From positions 62,001 through 126,000 of the forward strand of contig NZ_CANMNP010000003.1 in the NCBI RefSeq assembly GCF_947499295.1: DNA of 64,000 nucleotides, written 5' to 3'. The stretch is from an uncultured Roseibium sp. (GTDB lineage: Bacteria > Pseudomonadota > Alphaproteobacteria > Rhizobiales > Stappiaceae). How positions within the stretch are numbered: position 1 is the first letter of the stretch; every line of letters begins with the position of its first letter. Position numbers and translations under genes: made by a program. Under the pieces are notes generated by a model that was not told the origin of the DNA, made no database searches, and saw only the letters and a list, made by a program, of their open reading frames with translations. Below are positions 24,926-33,281 of the stretch, one piece after another.

Positions 24926-25486
24926 ATGTTACGTCCAATTCTTTCTGGCGTTCGCGCCTTCTCCAAGCTTGCCAACTGGGTGGCCATGGGTGCCAACGCA
25001 GTTGGCACCCTCATCGTGCTCGCCCTTATCATGGTGGTGAATTACGACGTCGTCGCACGCGGTTTGTTCAATGCACCGTTTCGCGGCGCTGTCGAAGTCG
25101 TTCAGTTCTCCATGGTGCTGATTGTCTTCCTGCAACTGCCTGACGTTGTGAGAATGAACCGGCTCACCCGGTCGGACGGCTTTCTGACAATCCTTCAGGC
25201 AACCAGGCCGAAACTTGCTGAATCGATCAGGCGGATCATCAACTTTGCCTCAGCTGTGTTCATGACGCTGGTTGCCTATGCAATCTGGCCAGAATTTCTG
25301 GAAATGTACGAGACTCAGGACTATTTCGGCGTTCCGGGGATCTTCACAGCTCCCTGGTGGCCGCTGAAACTTGCCATATTCCTGAGTGCAGCTCTGTGCC
25401 TGATCTTGTTTGCTCTCAAGGCCCTGACCGGTGAGCGGTCCACCGACCCTGTCCGTTACACCAAACAGCCAGAGGATAACGCGTGA
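24926..25486 (+). CDS. TRAP transporter small permease (DctQ type)
   Basis: 186 residues with four membrane segments (about 20-42, 58-76, 100-120, 145-165), the DctQ plan. The NYDVVARGLFNAPFRGAVEV stretch after the first segment is the family signature. It joins DctM in the inner membrane. SD GGAG eight bases before ATG; its end overlaps the GTG of the DctM gene by four bases (GTGA). Confidence 0.87.
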   Translation: MLRPILSGVRAFSKLANWVAMGANAVGTLIVLALIMVVNYDVVARGLFNAPFRGAVEVVQFSMVLIVFLQLPDVVRMNRLTRSDGFLTILQATRPKLAESIRRIINFASAVFMTLVAYAIWPEFLEMYETQDYFGVPGIFTAPWWPLKLAIFLSAALCLILFALKALTGERSTDPVRYTKQPEDNA

Positions 25487-26790
25487 GCCCTTTTGAAATC
25501 GGCATACTGTCCGTCATCGCGATTGTCGTACTGGTCTATCTCGGTGTTTACATTCCGATCGCGCTTGGGCTGGTGTCCTTTGTCTCGATCGTCTTGATGC
25601 GGGACAATTTCGATCTTGCCGTCAATCTGCTCAAGATCGCGATTGGCGACAGTGTGATGGAATACACGTTCGCCACCGTTCCCCTGTTTACCTTCATGGG
25701 TCTGATTGTCTCCAAGGCCGGGCTTGGAGCCGACATTTATGCGGTGATGAATTCGGGCTTCAAGAAGGTCAAGGGTGGCATTGGCATGGCAACAGTCGGC
25801 GCCAATGCGGTCTTTGCTGCCGTGACCGGATCCTCGATCGCCTCGGCATCGGTGTTTTCAAAGGTCTCTGTGCCGCAAATGCTGGCCTATGACTATAACC
25901 CGCGCTTTGCCGTCGGCGTGGTGGCCGGGTCTTCGGTTTTGGGCATGATCATTCCGCCTTCGGCCATGCTGATCATCTATTCCTTTGTTGCCGAACAAAG
26001 TGTCGGCGACATGTTTCTGGCAGGCGTGGTGCCGGGACTTCTGCTGGCAGCTGCCTATGTGATCGCCATCTTTCTGATGGGCCGATTTGCACCCGCTTAT
26101 GTGGGGGGACGGCCGGCGGAGGAAACCGAATGGATGTCGCCCTGGGAAATTGCGGAAAAGACCCTGCCGACGCTGTTTCTGATTTCCGTGGTTCTGGGGG
26201 GCATCTACACGGGTTGGTTCACGCCTGTTGAAGCCGGTGCCGCCGGTGCGCTTCTGGGCCTGGTTATCGCCGCCATCCGGCGCCGTCTGTCGTTGCAATC
26301 GCTTTGGAGCACGCTTCTTGAAACGGGCCATATCACGGCTTCCATCCTGTTTCTGATTACCGCCGCTTCGATCTACAGCCGCATGCTGGGCCTTGCTGGA
26401 CTGCCGAATGAACTTGGCGACCTTTTGACCGAAACCCAGATGAGCTTTTTCTGGGTTATGGTCATCTACGTGGCGCTGATGATCTTCCTCGGCACTTTGT
26501 TGGACACAGCCTCAATCATCCTGATTGTCGTGCCGCTGTTTTTGCCTCTCGTCGAACCCATGGGACTGTCTCTGATCTGGTTCGGCATTGTCACCGTCGT
26601 TGGCGCCGAGATCGGTCTGCTGACACCGCCTCTTGGCATATCCTGCTTTGTCATCAAGGCAACGCTCAACGATCCGCGGATCTCCCTCAAGGATGTCTTT
26701 ATCGGAGCGTTTCCCTTTGCAGTGGTGATGCTGATCGTCCTCATTATTCTGATCCGCTGGCCTTCTCTGAGCCTGGCCATACTGAACTAG
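25483..26790 (+). CDS. TRAP transporter large permease (DctM type)
   Basis: 435 residues with about twelve membrane segments. Typical DctM stretches are seen: YTFATVPLFTFMGLIVSKAG, GANAVFAAVTGSSIASASVF, GSSVLGMIIPPSAMLIIYSF and EIGLLTPPLGISCFVIKA. It is the ion-coupled transport subunit. The start is GTG, overlapping the DctQ stop. The three-gene order P-Q-M is standard. Confidence 0.92.
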   Translation: MSPFEIGILSVIAIVVLVYLGVYIPIALGLVSFVSIVLMRDNFDLAVNLLKIAIGDSVMEYTFATVPLFTFMGLIVSKAGLGADIYAVMNSGFKKVKGGIGMATVGANAVFAAVTGSSIASASVFSKVSVPQMLAYDYNPRFAVGVVAGSSVLGMIIPPSAMLIIYSFVAEQSVGDMFLAGVVPGLLLAAAYVIAIFLMGRFAPAYVGGRPAEETEWMSPWEIAEKTLPTLFLISVVLGGIYTGWFTPVEAGAAGALLGLVIAAIRRRLSLQSLWSTLLETGHITASILFLITAASIYSRMLGLAGLPNELGDLLTETQMSFFWVMVIYVALMIFLGTLLDTASIILIVVPLFLPLVEPMGLSLIWFGIVTVVGAEIGLLTPPLGISCFVIKATLNDPRISLKDVFIGAFPFAVVMLIVLIILIRWPSLSLAILN

Positions 26791-26800
26791 GAGCTCTGTC

Positions 26801-27670
26801 ATGCGTCACGTGACCAAGGACAACATTACTGACGTCTTCATGAGCTATTTCGGGCCCGACACGGATCCGAGATTGAAGGAAATTCTGAAGAGCCTCGTCA
26901 CACATCTGCATGCCTTTGCAAAAGATACCAACCTGACCCACGCAGAATGGCAGAAAGGGATCGAGTTTCTTGAATGGGCAGGCGATATCTCGGACAAGGA
27001 GCGCCATGAATTTGTGCTCCTATCAGATGTTCTCGGACTATCGTCTCTGGTCGATATGCTTCATTCAAACCCGCAAGGCACGTCTTCAAGCGTGCTCGGA
27101 CCGTTCCACATTACCGGTTCACCGCCGCTGGCAATTGGAGGAGATCTCAGGCAAGACTTCAACGAGCAGGTTCTGCTTGCCAAGGGAACCATTCGGGATG
27201 ACAAGGGTCAACCGATCGAGGGTGCTGAACTCGACATCTGGCAAACGGCGCCAAATGGGCTTTACTCCAGTCAGGACCCTGATCAGGATACTTATTCCTT
27301 TCACGGCATTCAAACGACCGGCAAGGACGGACGATACGCTTTTACCACCGTCAAACCGGTAAGCTACACGGTTCCAAGTGACGGTCCGGTGGGCGACATA
27401 TTAACGGCAAGCGGGCGGCACCCGTGGAGACCCTCGCATCTCCACTATATTGTCAAAGCGCCAGGTTTCCGGCCGCTCGTTACGGAGATCTTCCCCGACG
27501 ACGATCCATACCTGGACCAGGACACGGTTTTTGGCGTACGTGCTGACCTCGTCATGACCTATGTCGAAGAAGCTGCCGGAACCTTTCCGGCGGAAGGCTT
27601 CGAGCTGTCCGGAAAAGTGGACGGACCGTATCTTGTGGCAGACTTCGATCTGGTGCTTGTTCGGGAATAG
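26801..27670 (+). CDS. Intradiol ring-cleavage dioxygenase
   Basis: 289 residues, close to catechol and hydroxyquinol 1,2-dioxygenases. The N-terminal dimerisation domain is present (about 1-100; EWQKGIEFLEWAGDISDKER, LLSDVLGLSSLVDML). The non-heme Fe(III) ligands are in place: Y155 (PNGLY), Y189 (VSY), H213 and H215 (RPSHLHY), with the canonical 24-residue Tyr-His spacing. DDPYLDQDTVFGVR matches the hydroxyquinol/chlorocatechol branch. It should open an ortho-dihydroxy aromatic ring between the hydroxyls. No maleylacetate reductase or muconate cycloisomerase is nearby, so the later steps must differ or lie elsewhere. Ten bases after dctM. Confidence 0.9.
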   Translation: MRHVTKDNITDVFMSYFGPDTDPRLKEILKSLVTHLHAFAKDTNLTHAEWQKGIEFLEWAGDISDKERHEFVLLSDVLGLSSLVDMLHSNPQGTSSSVLGPFHITGSPPLAIGGDLRQDFNEQVLLAKGTIRDDKGQPIEGAELDIWQTAPNGLYSSQDPDQDTYSFHGIQTTGKDGRYAFTTVKPVSYTVPSDGPVGDILTASGRHPWRPSHLHYIVKAPGFRPLVTEIFPDDDPYLDQDTVFGVRADLVMTYVEEAAGTFPAEGFELSGKVDGPYLVADFDLVLVRE

Positions 27671-27825
27671 GGCTTTCAAAAGGCGGCATCAGGCTCAAAC
27701 AGGACCCTGTGCAGTGAGCGCGGGTCAATGAGGCCTGCCGGCAGGAGGCGAGCATTTCAGCGTCGAGCCTCCGGGCGACCAAGCTGAAGAAACATACGGC
27801 AATATCACCGCTTTGCCTCTTGCGC

Positions 27826-28506
27826 TTATTCGGCTGCTTCGAGAGTAAAGTGCCTCTCCAGGAATGCGCCTGTTCGCTTGTAGTGATCCAGAAGCAGGGC
27901 GCAGGCTTCGTCCGCATCGCGATCGACTGCCGCGTTCATGATATCCTGATGCTCCTTGCCGATATCCCTCTTGGAATAGTTCAGCGCTTTGCCAGCTAGA
28001 TACCGGTAGCGAATGTTGAGATCGTAAAGCTGGTTGCAGAACTTGAGCAGCACCGGCGAGTTGCATGCGCTGATGAGGTTCATGTGAAAAGCCTTATGAA
28101 GCTCCTCAAACCGCTCCACGTTGGCGCGCGGTTCGCGTATCATCCGGTGGTGGCTGATCACGAGCCGGTCTTCCCAAGCCTGATCTGCCACAGCCAGGCT
28201 TTCACGCATCGCCATCTCCTCAAGTTGGCAACGCAATTTCAGAATTTCGCTGAAGTTGTGCGGGCTGATTTCGGCGGTCCGGAAACCGCGCTGATCAAGG
28301 CGTTCCACCAGCAGGTCCGAAACCAGCAAGGTCAGCGCTTCGCGAATGGGAGATCCACCCATGTCGAGGATCTTGCGAAGATTCTCGATCTTCAGCTTCT
28401 GGCCAGGAGGCAGTTCTCCTACCAGGATCATTCGCCTGATGGACAAATAGGCGCGTTGCGTCGCAGAAGGCTCTTGTGCCGTATCAATGTGGGTTTGAAT
28501 ATTCAT
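27826..28506 (-). CDS. GntR-family (FCD type) transcriptional regulator
   Basis: 226 residues from ATG 28506; the open frame extends upstream through the operator, which argues for this start. The winged helix (AYLSIRRMILVGELPPGQKL, then IENLRKILDMGGSPIREAL) is followed by an all-helical FCD effector domain (LRCQLEEMAMRESL, FHMNLISACNSPVL, EHQDIMNAAVDRDADEACAL). It converges with the dioxygenase gene. A perfect TAATATCGATATTA palindrome six bases upstream of its start, with close copies in front of the MBL gene and the YCII/FAH pair, makes it the probable regulator of the whole cluster. Confidence 0.88.
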   Translation of the reverse strand: MNIQTHIDTAQEPSATQRAYLSIRRMILVGELPPGQKLKIENLRKILDMGGSPIREALTLLVSDLLVERLDQRGFRTAEISPHNFSEILKLRCQLEEMAMRESLAVADQAWEDRLVISHHRMIREPRANVERFEELHKAFHMNLISACNSPVLLKFCNQLYDLNIRYRYLAGKALNYSKRDIGKEHQDIMNAAVDRDADEACALLLDHYKRTGAFLERHFTLEAAE

Positions 28507-28512
28507 ACCTGA

Positions 28513-28526
28513 TAATATCGATATTA
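28513..28526. promoter_or_regulatory. Putative GntR operator, copy 3 (perfect palindrome)
   Basis: TAATATCGATATTA, a perfect 14-base palindrome six bases upstream of the GntR start codon. It is the likely autoregulatory site and the reference for the two other copies in the cluster. Confidence 0.65.
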
Positions 28527-28630
28527 TGGCTGTTGCGCCACTTTTAACTAGAAGTATTCCAGGTAAGGTCAAGCGAATTTGATAGGGAAATCGCCAATTT
28601 AAGCTATTGCATGCTGATTTTCAGTGCAGA

Positions 28631-29701
28631 TCAGTTTTGAGCCTGATTCTCAATCAGAGTCTTGATGGCGGCTTTCCGGTCAACCATCCCGGGATGAGTG
28701 GAAAGAATATCGGTTCTCTCGCAGGATTCTCCGCAATCGGCGAGGACTTTGTCCAGGAGGCGCGTGACCGCGAGAGGATCTCTGCCTGATTTCAGCATCA
28801 GGTCGACGCTCACCCGGTCCGCATCGTGTTCGAACTCACGTGAATAGGCTCTGGATTGCAGAATGCCTGCCTGAGCGACCAATTCATCCAAGAGCTGACC
28901 GTCATCGCCTGTAACAGCGCCGACCAGCAGGTAAAAACCGGCAATTCGATAAATCTGTTGAAGAGAATGCTTTTCGGTGACATGTCCTATTTCGTGAGCA
29001 AGCACACCGGCCACTTCATCGAGTGTCTCGCTGAATTTGATAAGCTCATCTGTAACGACGATCGTCCCACCTGGCAGGGCAAATGCATTGGCGCCGAATA
29101 CGCCACCTTTGCGAAACTCCAGTTTCATTCTGTCCGGTTCAAGGTCCGCGGTCTTCAGCAATTCCTCGAAGACAGTCTGATATTTTTGCCTTTCTTCGTC
29201 CGGCAATTCGGACGCAGAAAAGACGGACCTGTCGAGGGTCTGCAGAGTGCCGTAGTCGAGGATATCGGAATAAACAGTCGGAGTGACATGTGCCGCTGCC
29301 AGGGCGGCCAACGGCAAACCCCAACGATAGGCACTGAAGACGACGATAAGACACAGGACGAAGGCGGCTGCGGCCCATTTCAGTGAGCCTTCGAAACGGT
29401 TCAACTGGTCGACGAAACCGCCCTTGTGCCCGAAAAGCTCGTCAATACCGGCGTCGTCGTCGGTTTCGAAAACGGCTCCACCAGCGAAATAGACCTTCCT
29501 TGAAAGTCCATGAAGCTTGTCGCTGATACGGTCAAGTTCAAGCATTCTCGTGCTGGGCTGTCCATCGATATCGACAAGGATCAGCTCCCCGGTTTTTTTA
29601 ATCTTTGCCGGGAGGCTTTTGGCCTCGCCGCTTTCGAAAAACTTGCCGTTTACTGTCTGCATGTTTGTTTGGTTGCCGGTCTGGTTTGGGTACGGGCTCA
29701 T
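28631..29701 (-). CDS. Membrane-bound M48-family zinc metallopeptidase
   Basis: 356 residues. An N-terminal small beta domain (DUF7092-like; NGKFFESGEAKSLPAKI and YFAGGAVFETDDD) is followed by one membrane segment (about 109-131). The protease domain has zinc motif HEIGH (236-240) and the third ligand E291 in EFEHDAD. STHPGMVDRKAAI near the end is typical of BepA/LoiP-like M48 proteins. It probably degrades misfolded envelope proteins in the periplasm. Proteins of this type are often encoded beside DUF898 proteins, as here. ATG 29662 is an alternative start. Confidence 0.85.
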   Translation of the reverse strand: MSPYPNQTGNQTNMQTVNGKFFESGEAKSLPAKIKKTGELILVDIDGQPSTRMLELDRISDKLHGLSRKVYFAGGAVFETDDDAGIDELFGHKGGFVDQLNRFEGSLKWAAAAFVLCLIVVFSAYRWGLPLAALAAAHVTPTVYSDILDYGTLQTLDRSVFSASELPDEERQKYQTVFEELLKTADLEPDRMKLEFRKGGVFGANAFALPGGTIVVTDELIKFSETLDEVAGVLAHEIGHVTEKHSLQQIYRIAGFYLLVGAVTGDDGQLLDELVAQAGILQSRAYSREFEHDADRVSVDLMLKSGRDPLAVTRLLDKVLADCGESCERTDILSTHPGMVDRKAAIKTLIENQAQN

Positions 29702-29908
29702 AAATCAATTCTATCAGGCATCAATCAGGCGCGGACATCCGAGGAGAACCTGCAGGGTCATGCTTATGTATGGCTCAAGGACGTTGACACTGCAGTTCAA
29801 GACCAGATTGGCGTCCTTCGGATCGTCCGACACAGGATTGTCTTCTACGTTGCAATCCTGTCCTGGACGGCCCGAAAGCATATTTTTATGCGTCCGTACT
29901 CCGGGAAC

Positions 29909-29944
29909 AACCTGCTTTCATGCGCATTCACATGAAAGCAGGTT
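29909..29944 (-). terminator. Strong hairpin after the DUF898 gene
   Basis: AACCTGCTTTCATG (29909-29922) and CATGAAAGCAGGTT (29931-29944) are perfectly complementary with an 8-base loop, 39 bases after the stop of the minus-strand DUF898 gene. A T run follows only on the plus side (GGTTTTGGG), so on the minus strand it is a stem without a good U tract. It is still the likely end of that transcript. Confidence 0.55.
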
Positions 29945-29982
29945 TTGGGTTCGGTGCCAGTGCGGCAATTGCTCCTTTCGCT

Positions 29983-31071
29983 CTAAAGCCCGAATTCGAT
30001 GCCTTCCATGGCGGTGAACTCGGCAGCTGCAGCTGAACCTTCCTGGATGTTGTCACCGACAAAAGTGTCCAGCGGCTCCAGTGATTGCAATTGCGTCTGG
30101 TCCGCAAAATAGCGCCAGGTGCGCACTGCGGCCCAGGGGCGCATCAGACCCAGTGTGAACAGGATGACGACAAGGTTGGACAGTAGGATCCAGAGGTAAC
30201 GCCGGCGGCTGAGGCTTGAGCGAAGCCGGTGCCGGTTTTCGTTCAGTGTTGTGCTGTTGAAGGCGATATTGCGGACACCGGCAGCATAAAAGATGAAGGC
30301 AAGGACCGGTGCTGTATAGATCAACACGCCGAACAAAAGGAAGCTGAAGGCGAAACCGGTGGGAACAGCGTCATCACTTTCAAAGGCCGTTCCGATGCCG
30401 GAAAAATCGATACCAGAGAGCAGTGCCACCGCAACGGAAATGATCCCGATGACAATGAAACCGAGGAACATGACAAGGATGGTCATACCCCAGTTGGCAT
30501 AAAGGTCGCCGAGGTTTGGATCAGTCTTGAACGAGGAGTTTCCATAACGCAGGCGATTGCCGATATAGGCGTTGTGCATGCGTGAGGCCACGGGTGCCAG
30601 GACGCCGGCTGTCAACACTGCGACCATCGGCATGACGAGGAAAACAAGAAAGGCTTTCCAGTAAGACGGTTCGAAATTGAAGCGCAGGTTCCGGTAACTT
30701 GTAACGCGTGCATTGAATCTGATGGATCGGTTGAACAACCAGGGAACGAAGCCGAGATAGATCAGGATCAGAATACCGGCTAGGGCGGGGGATATGAACG
30801 CAAGCGCTTGGTAGATCACGAGCGCGATGATGACGATGATACGGCCGATCAGAATGTTGATCGGTCTGGCGTGATACTCGAAATTGTGGCCATCAAGAAC
30901 CGTGTTTCCGTAAAAGTAGCGTTGATGCCGAACTTTGGCCCAGGCGCTGTAAATGCCGAGAGTGACAATCGTGAGCAGCAGATTGACGATCCAGATGCCG
31001 AAATACTCGCCCGCCCGGCCGTTAAATTGAAACGGATGGGTCACAGGCGTTGGTTGGGGGGTCGTGTCCAT
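29983..31071 (-). CDS. DUF898 (YjgN-like) multi-pass membrane protein
   Basis: 362 residues. The family hallmark is two copies of a module starting 'F.FNG...E' and ending 'T.G.Y..WA.VR..RY'. Here the first copy is HPFQFNGRAGEYFGIWIVNL with LGIYSAWAKVRHQRYFYGNT, and the second ends LGLMRPWAAVRTWRYFADQT. At least eight membrane segments. Function unknown in E. coli and elsewhere. Its neighbour is the M48 peptidase, a recurrent pair, which suggests a shared role in envelope quality control. Confidence 0.87.
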   Translation of the reverse strand: MDTTPQPTPVTHPFQFNGRAGEYFGIWIVNLLLTIVTLGIYSAWAKVRHQRYFYGNTVLDGHNFEYHARPINILIGRIIVIIALVIYQALAFISPALAGILILIYLGFVPWLFNRSIRFNARVTSYRNLRFNFEPSYWKAFLVFLVMPMVAVLTAGVLAPVASRMHNAYIGNRLRYGNSSFKTDPNLGDLYANWGMTILVMFLGFIVIGIISVAVALLSGIDFSGIGTAFESDDAVPTGFAFSFLLFGVLIYTAPVLAFIFYAAGVRNIAFNSTTLNENRHRLRSSLSRRRYLWILLSNLVVILFTLGLMRPWAAVRTWRYFADQTQLQSLEPLDTFVGDNIQEGSAAAAEFTAMEGIEFGL

Positions 31072-31449
31072 GTCTTTGGCCTATTTGAATAGAGAAACCT
31101 GAATGCTGAATAGTATGCCTTTGCGAGAATGGGCATTAGCACGGAATGATTTGCTGGTATGTGATCTGGATACCAGAATGGTCTGATTAATGGAGTTCAG
31201 ACCCGAGCACAATCATACGTTTCAGCATGGTTAAGGACACCGGCCTCGAAACCGGTTGCCGGGCCGACCAACCTGGTATGTCTCGGATTGGATATGGTGG
31301 GAGTGGGCGAAGGCAGGCGGCCTGGAGATCCGCGATACTGCGGACTTTGCAGACTGGCTATCGAGCCTGTATAGAGAGTGCGAAATGCGTATCAGCCGCC
31401 AGATTGTCTTGCGCTGTACCAGGCACATTCAACAAAAAGAAAAAGCCCG
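31072..31449. other. Intergenic region between DUF898 and trhO
   Basis: 378 bases. Around 31227-31262 the sequence GGTTAAGGACACCGGCC followed by TCGAAACCGGTTGCCGG resembles the D-arm and anticodon arm of a serine tRNA with anticodon CGA. No acceptor stem or T arm can be found, so at best it is a decayed fragment. A Trp-rich plus frame (31256-31453; WYVSDWIWWEWAK) ends in an ATGA overlap with trhO but has only a TTG start and no SD. Confidence 0.3.
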
Positions 31450-32274
31450 ATGAACGATTTCCTCGTTGCCGCACTCTATTCGTTTACACAGCTCGATGAT
31501 TTCGAGGCGCTGCGTGATCCCCTGAAGGCATTCTGTGTCGCGCAGGATGTGCGCGGCAGTCTTTTGCTGGCATCTGAAGGCATCAACGGCACAATCTGCG
31601 GTCCGGAAAGCGGTGTGCGTGCGGTTCTCTCTCACTTGCGCGCGGACCCTCGTTTGAAGGATCTGCATCACAAGGAATCCTGGACGCATCGCCACGTGTT
31701 CAAGCGCATGAAAGTCCGCTTGAAACAAGAGATCGTGCGCCTGGCTGTCGACGGTATCGATCCGAATGAGATCGTCGGGGAATATGTCAAACCCGAAGAT
31801 TGGAACGACTTGATCTCCGACCCGGATGTTGTCGTGATTGACACGCGCAACGACTATGAATTCGCCTTTGGCACTTTTGAAAAGGCGCTCAACCCGGAAA
31901 CGCAATCATTTCGAGAGTTTCCGGCTTGGGTGGAAGAACAGGAAGCATTGCAGAAGAAGCCCAAAGTGGCGATGTTCTGCACCGGCGGTATCCGCTGTGA
32001 AAAAGCAACCGCATGGATGCTGAAAAACGGGTTTGACGACGTCTACCATCTTGAAGGTGGTATCTTGAACTACCTGGAGAAGGTTCCCGAGGAAAACAGT
32101 CTGTGGAAGGGCGAATGCTTCGTTTTTGACGACAGGGTTTCGGTGGACCACCAGTTGCAACCCCGCTGGGGCGAGTGGGTGCCGGAAGAAGCCAAGCACA
32201 TAATCAATGAAGACACAGACTACGAAAAAGGTATCAGGGGCGACGAAGCCCAGACTGCGCAGACCAAGGTTTGA
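31450..32274 (+). CDS. trhO: tRNA uridine(34) hydroxylase, rhodanese-like
   Basis: 274 residues from ATG 31450; the open frame reaches 72 bases further upstream but this start matches the family. The N-terminal TrhO domain has LLLASEGINGTICGP and WTHRHVFKRMKVRLKQEIV. The rhodanese domain carries VVVIDTRNDYEFAFGTF and the catalytic loop CTGGIRCEKA with C177 (C183 follows). C-terminal CFVFDDRVSV is also typical. TrhO makes 5-hydroxyuridine at the wobble position of several tRNAs using O2. The SD is poor (A-rich). Confidence 0.92.
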   Translation: MNDFLVAALYSFTQLDDFEALRDPLKAFCVAQDVRGSLLLASEGINGTICGPESGVRAVLSHLRADPRLKDLHHKESWTHRHVFKRMKVRLKQEIVRLAVDGIDPNEIVGEYVKPEDWNDLISDPDVVVIDTRNDYEFAFGTFEKALNPETQSFREFPAWVEEQEALQKKPKVAMFCTGGIRCEKATAWMLKNGFDDVYHLEGGILNYLEKVPEENSLWKGECFVFDDRVSVDHQLQPRWGEWVPEEAKHIINEDTDYEKGIRGDEAQTAQTKV

Positions 32275-32401
32275 CACGAGTTCAGTCCCGAATTGGCACG
32301 AAACGCGTTAACGATTGTTAACTTTTTCGCTTTAACCCATTGAAGAACTTCCCTAAAGTCAATGAGCAGAGCCGTTTCTGCACCAGACTGGGGGAAGTAT
32401 C

Positions 32402-32989
32402 ATGCGTCGCAGGTTCTGGAGCGCGGTCGCCGCGCTGGTGATTAGTCCGTTGATGGGGTCAGCTGCATTCGCTGGCGGCCAGGCGCTTTCCTGCTATGAG
32501 CAGGCAACTGTGCCAGCTGTCTACAGGACTGTTCATGAGAAGGTTCTGGTACAGGCCGCGTCCAGCTACGTGGTGAAAAAGCCCGCCGTCTACGGCTATC
32601 AGAGCCGACGTGTTCTGGTCCAGCCTGAGCGTGTGACTTACCGCAAAAGCCCAGCCGTCTATCAGACGCAGCACCGCCAGGTTCAGGTGCAGCCAGCAAG
32701 TATCGGTTGGGAATACCGGATGATCAAAGGCCGCAATGTCTTGTGCAAGATCAAGCACCCAGCCGTTTTCAAAACCGTCAGTCAGAAGGTTCTGGTTCAG
32801 CCGGCATCGAAAGTTGCCGTGCGTCACCCAGCTGTCTACAGCTCGGTCAAGGAAAAGGTCCTGATCCAACCGGCAAGGAGCCATGTGGTCCAGAAGCCGG
32901 CAGTGTACAGAACAGTAAGTCGTCAGGTGCAGGTTCAACCCGCCAGGACAGTCTGGAGACCGGTAAGGGTTCGCGGCTGTCGTTATTGA
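32402..32989 (+). CDS. Secreted PAVY-repeat protein
   Basis: 195 residues with a Sec signal (cleavage near AAFAGG). The mature part is almost entirely six imperfect repeats of about 23 residues on the pattern PAVYRTVxxKVLVQPAxxxxxxK, beginning near residues 38, 61, 84, 120, 143 and 166. The third repeat carries a 13-residue insertion with a Cys (KGRNVLCKIKH). The protein is very basic and Val/Gln-rich, so a beta-strand repeat exposed in the periplasm or on the surface is likely. Cysteines occur at the N-terminus, in the insertion and near the end. No function known to me. Confidence 0.75.
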   Translation: MRRRFWSAVAALVISPLMGSAAFAGGQALSCYEQATVPAVYRTVHEKVLVQAASSYVVKKPAVYGYQSRRVLVQPERVTYRKSPAVYQTQHRQVQVQPASIGWEYRMIKGRNVLCKIKHPAVFKTVSQKVLVQPASKVAVRHPAVYSSVKEKVLIQPARSHVVQKPAVYRTVSRQVQVQPARTVWRPVRVRGCRY

Positions 32990-33029
32990 GGCACCTTGCG
33001 ATGATCTCTTATGTTTCCGGAGAAGGCCG

Positions 33030-33254
33030 ATGATTTGTACCTTGATAGCCTCTTCCATTCTTTTGAGTGTCGAAGGCGGTTCGATGGCTGTTCTCATTCC
33101 GGAAAATCAGTCTGTGCGGATTTTCAACGAGAAGAACGCCAACGGTGAAAATGCGGTCGTGCATCTTTTCGGTGAGACCAAGATTCAGGTGCCGGGTGTG
33201 ACCGCCGAACAGGTGATTGCCGCGCTGAAATCATGCGGCAAGGATCAACGCTGA
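33030..33254 (+). CDS. Small hypothetical protein
   Basis: 74 residues from ATG 33030 with a good SD (GGAGAAGG, 33019-33026). The first 18 residues are hydrophobic (MICTLIASSILLSVEGGS) and could be a short signal or anchor. The rest reads as a small beta-rich domain ending in a helix (VTAEQVIAALKSCGK). It lies 40 bases after the PAVY-repeat gene on the same strand and may belong to the same transcript. No family recognised. Confidence 0.55.
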   Translation: MICTLIASSILLSVEGGSMAVLIPENQSVRIFNEKNANGENAVVHLFGETKIQVPGVTAEQVIAALKSCGKDQR

Positions 33255-33281
33255 CAGTCGATCTACGACCCAGCGCTGAAA

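Noticed and set aside
31227..31262. Intact tRNA-Ser gene
   Set aside because: Only D-arm and anticodon-arm-like bases are present; acceptor stem and T arm are missing, so it is not annotated as a tRNA.
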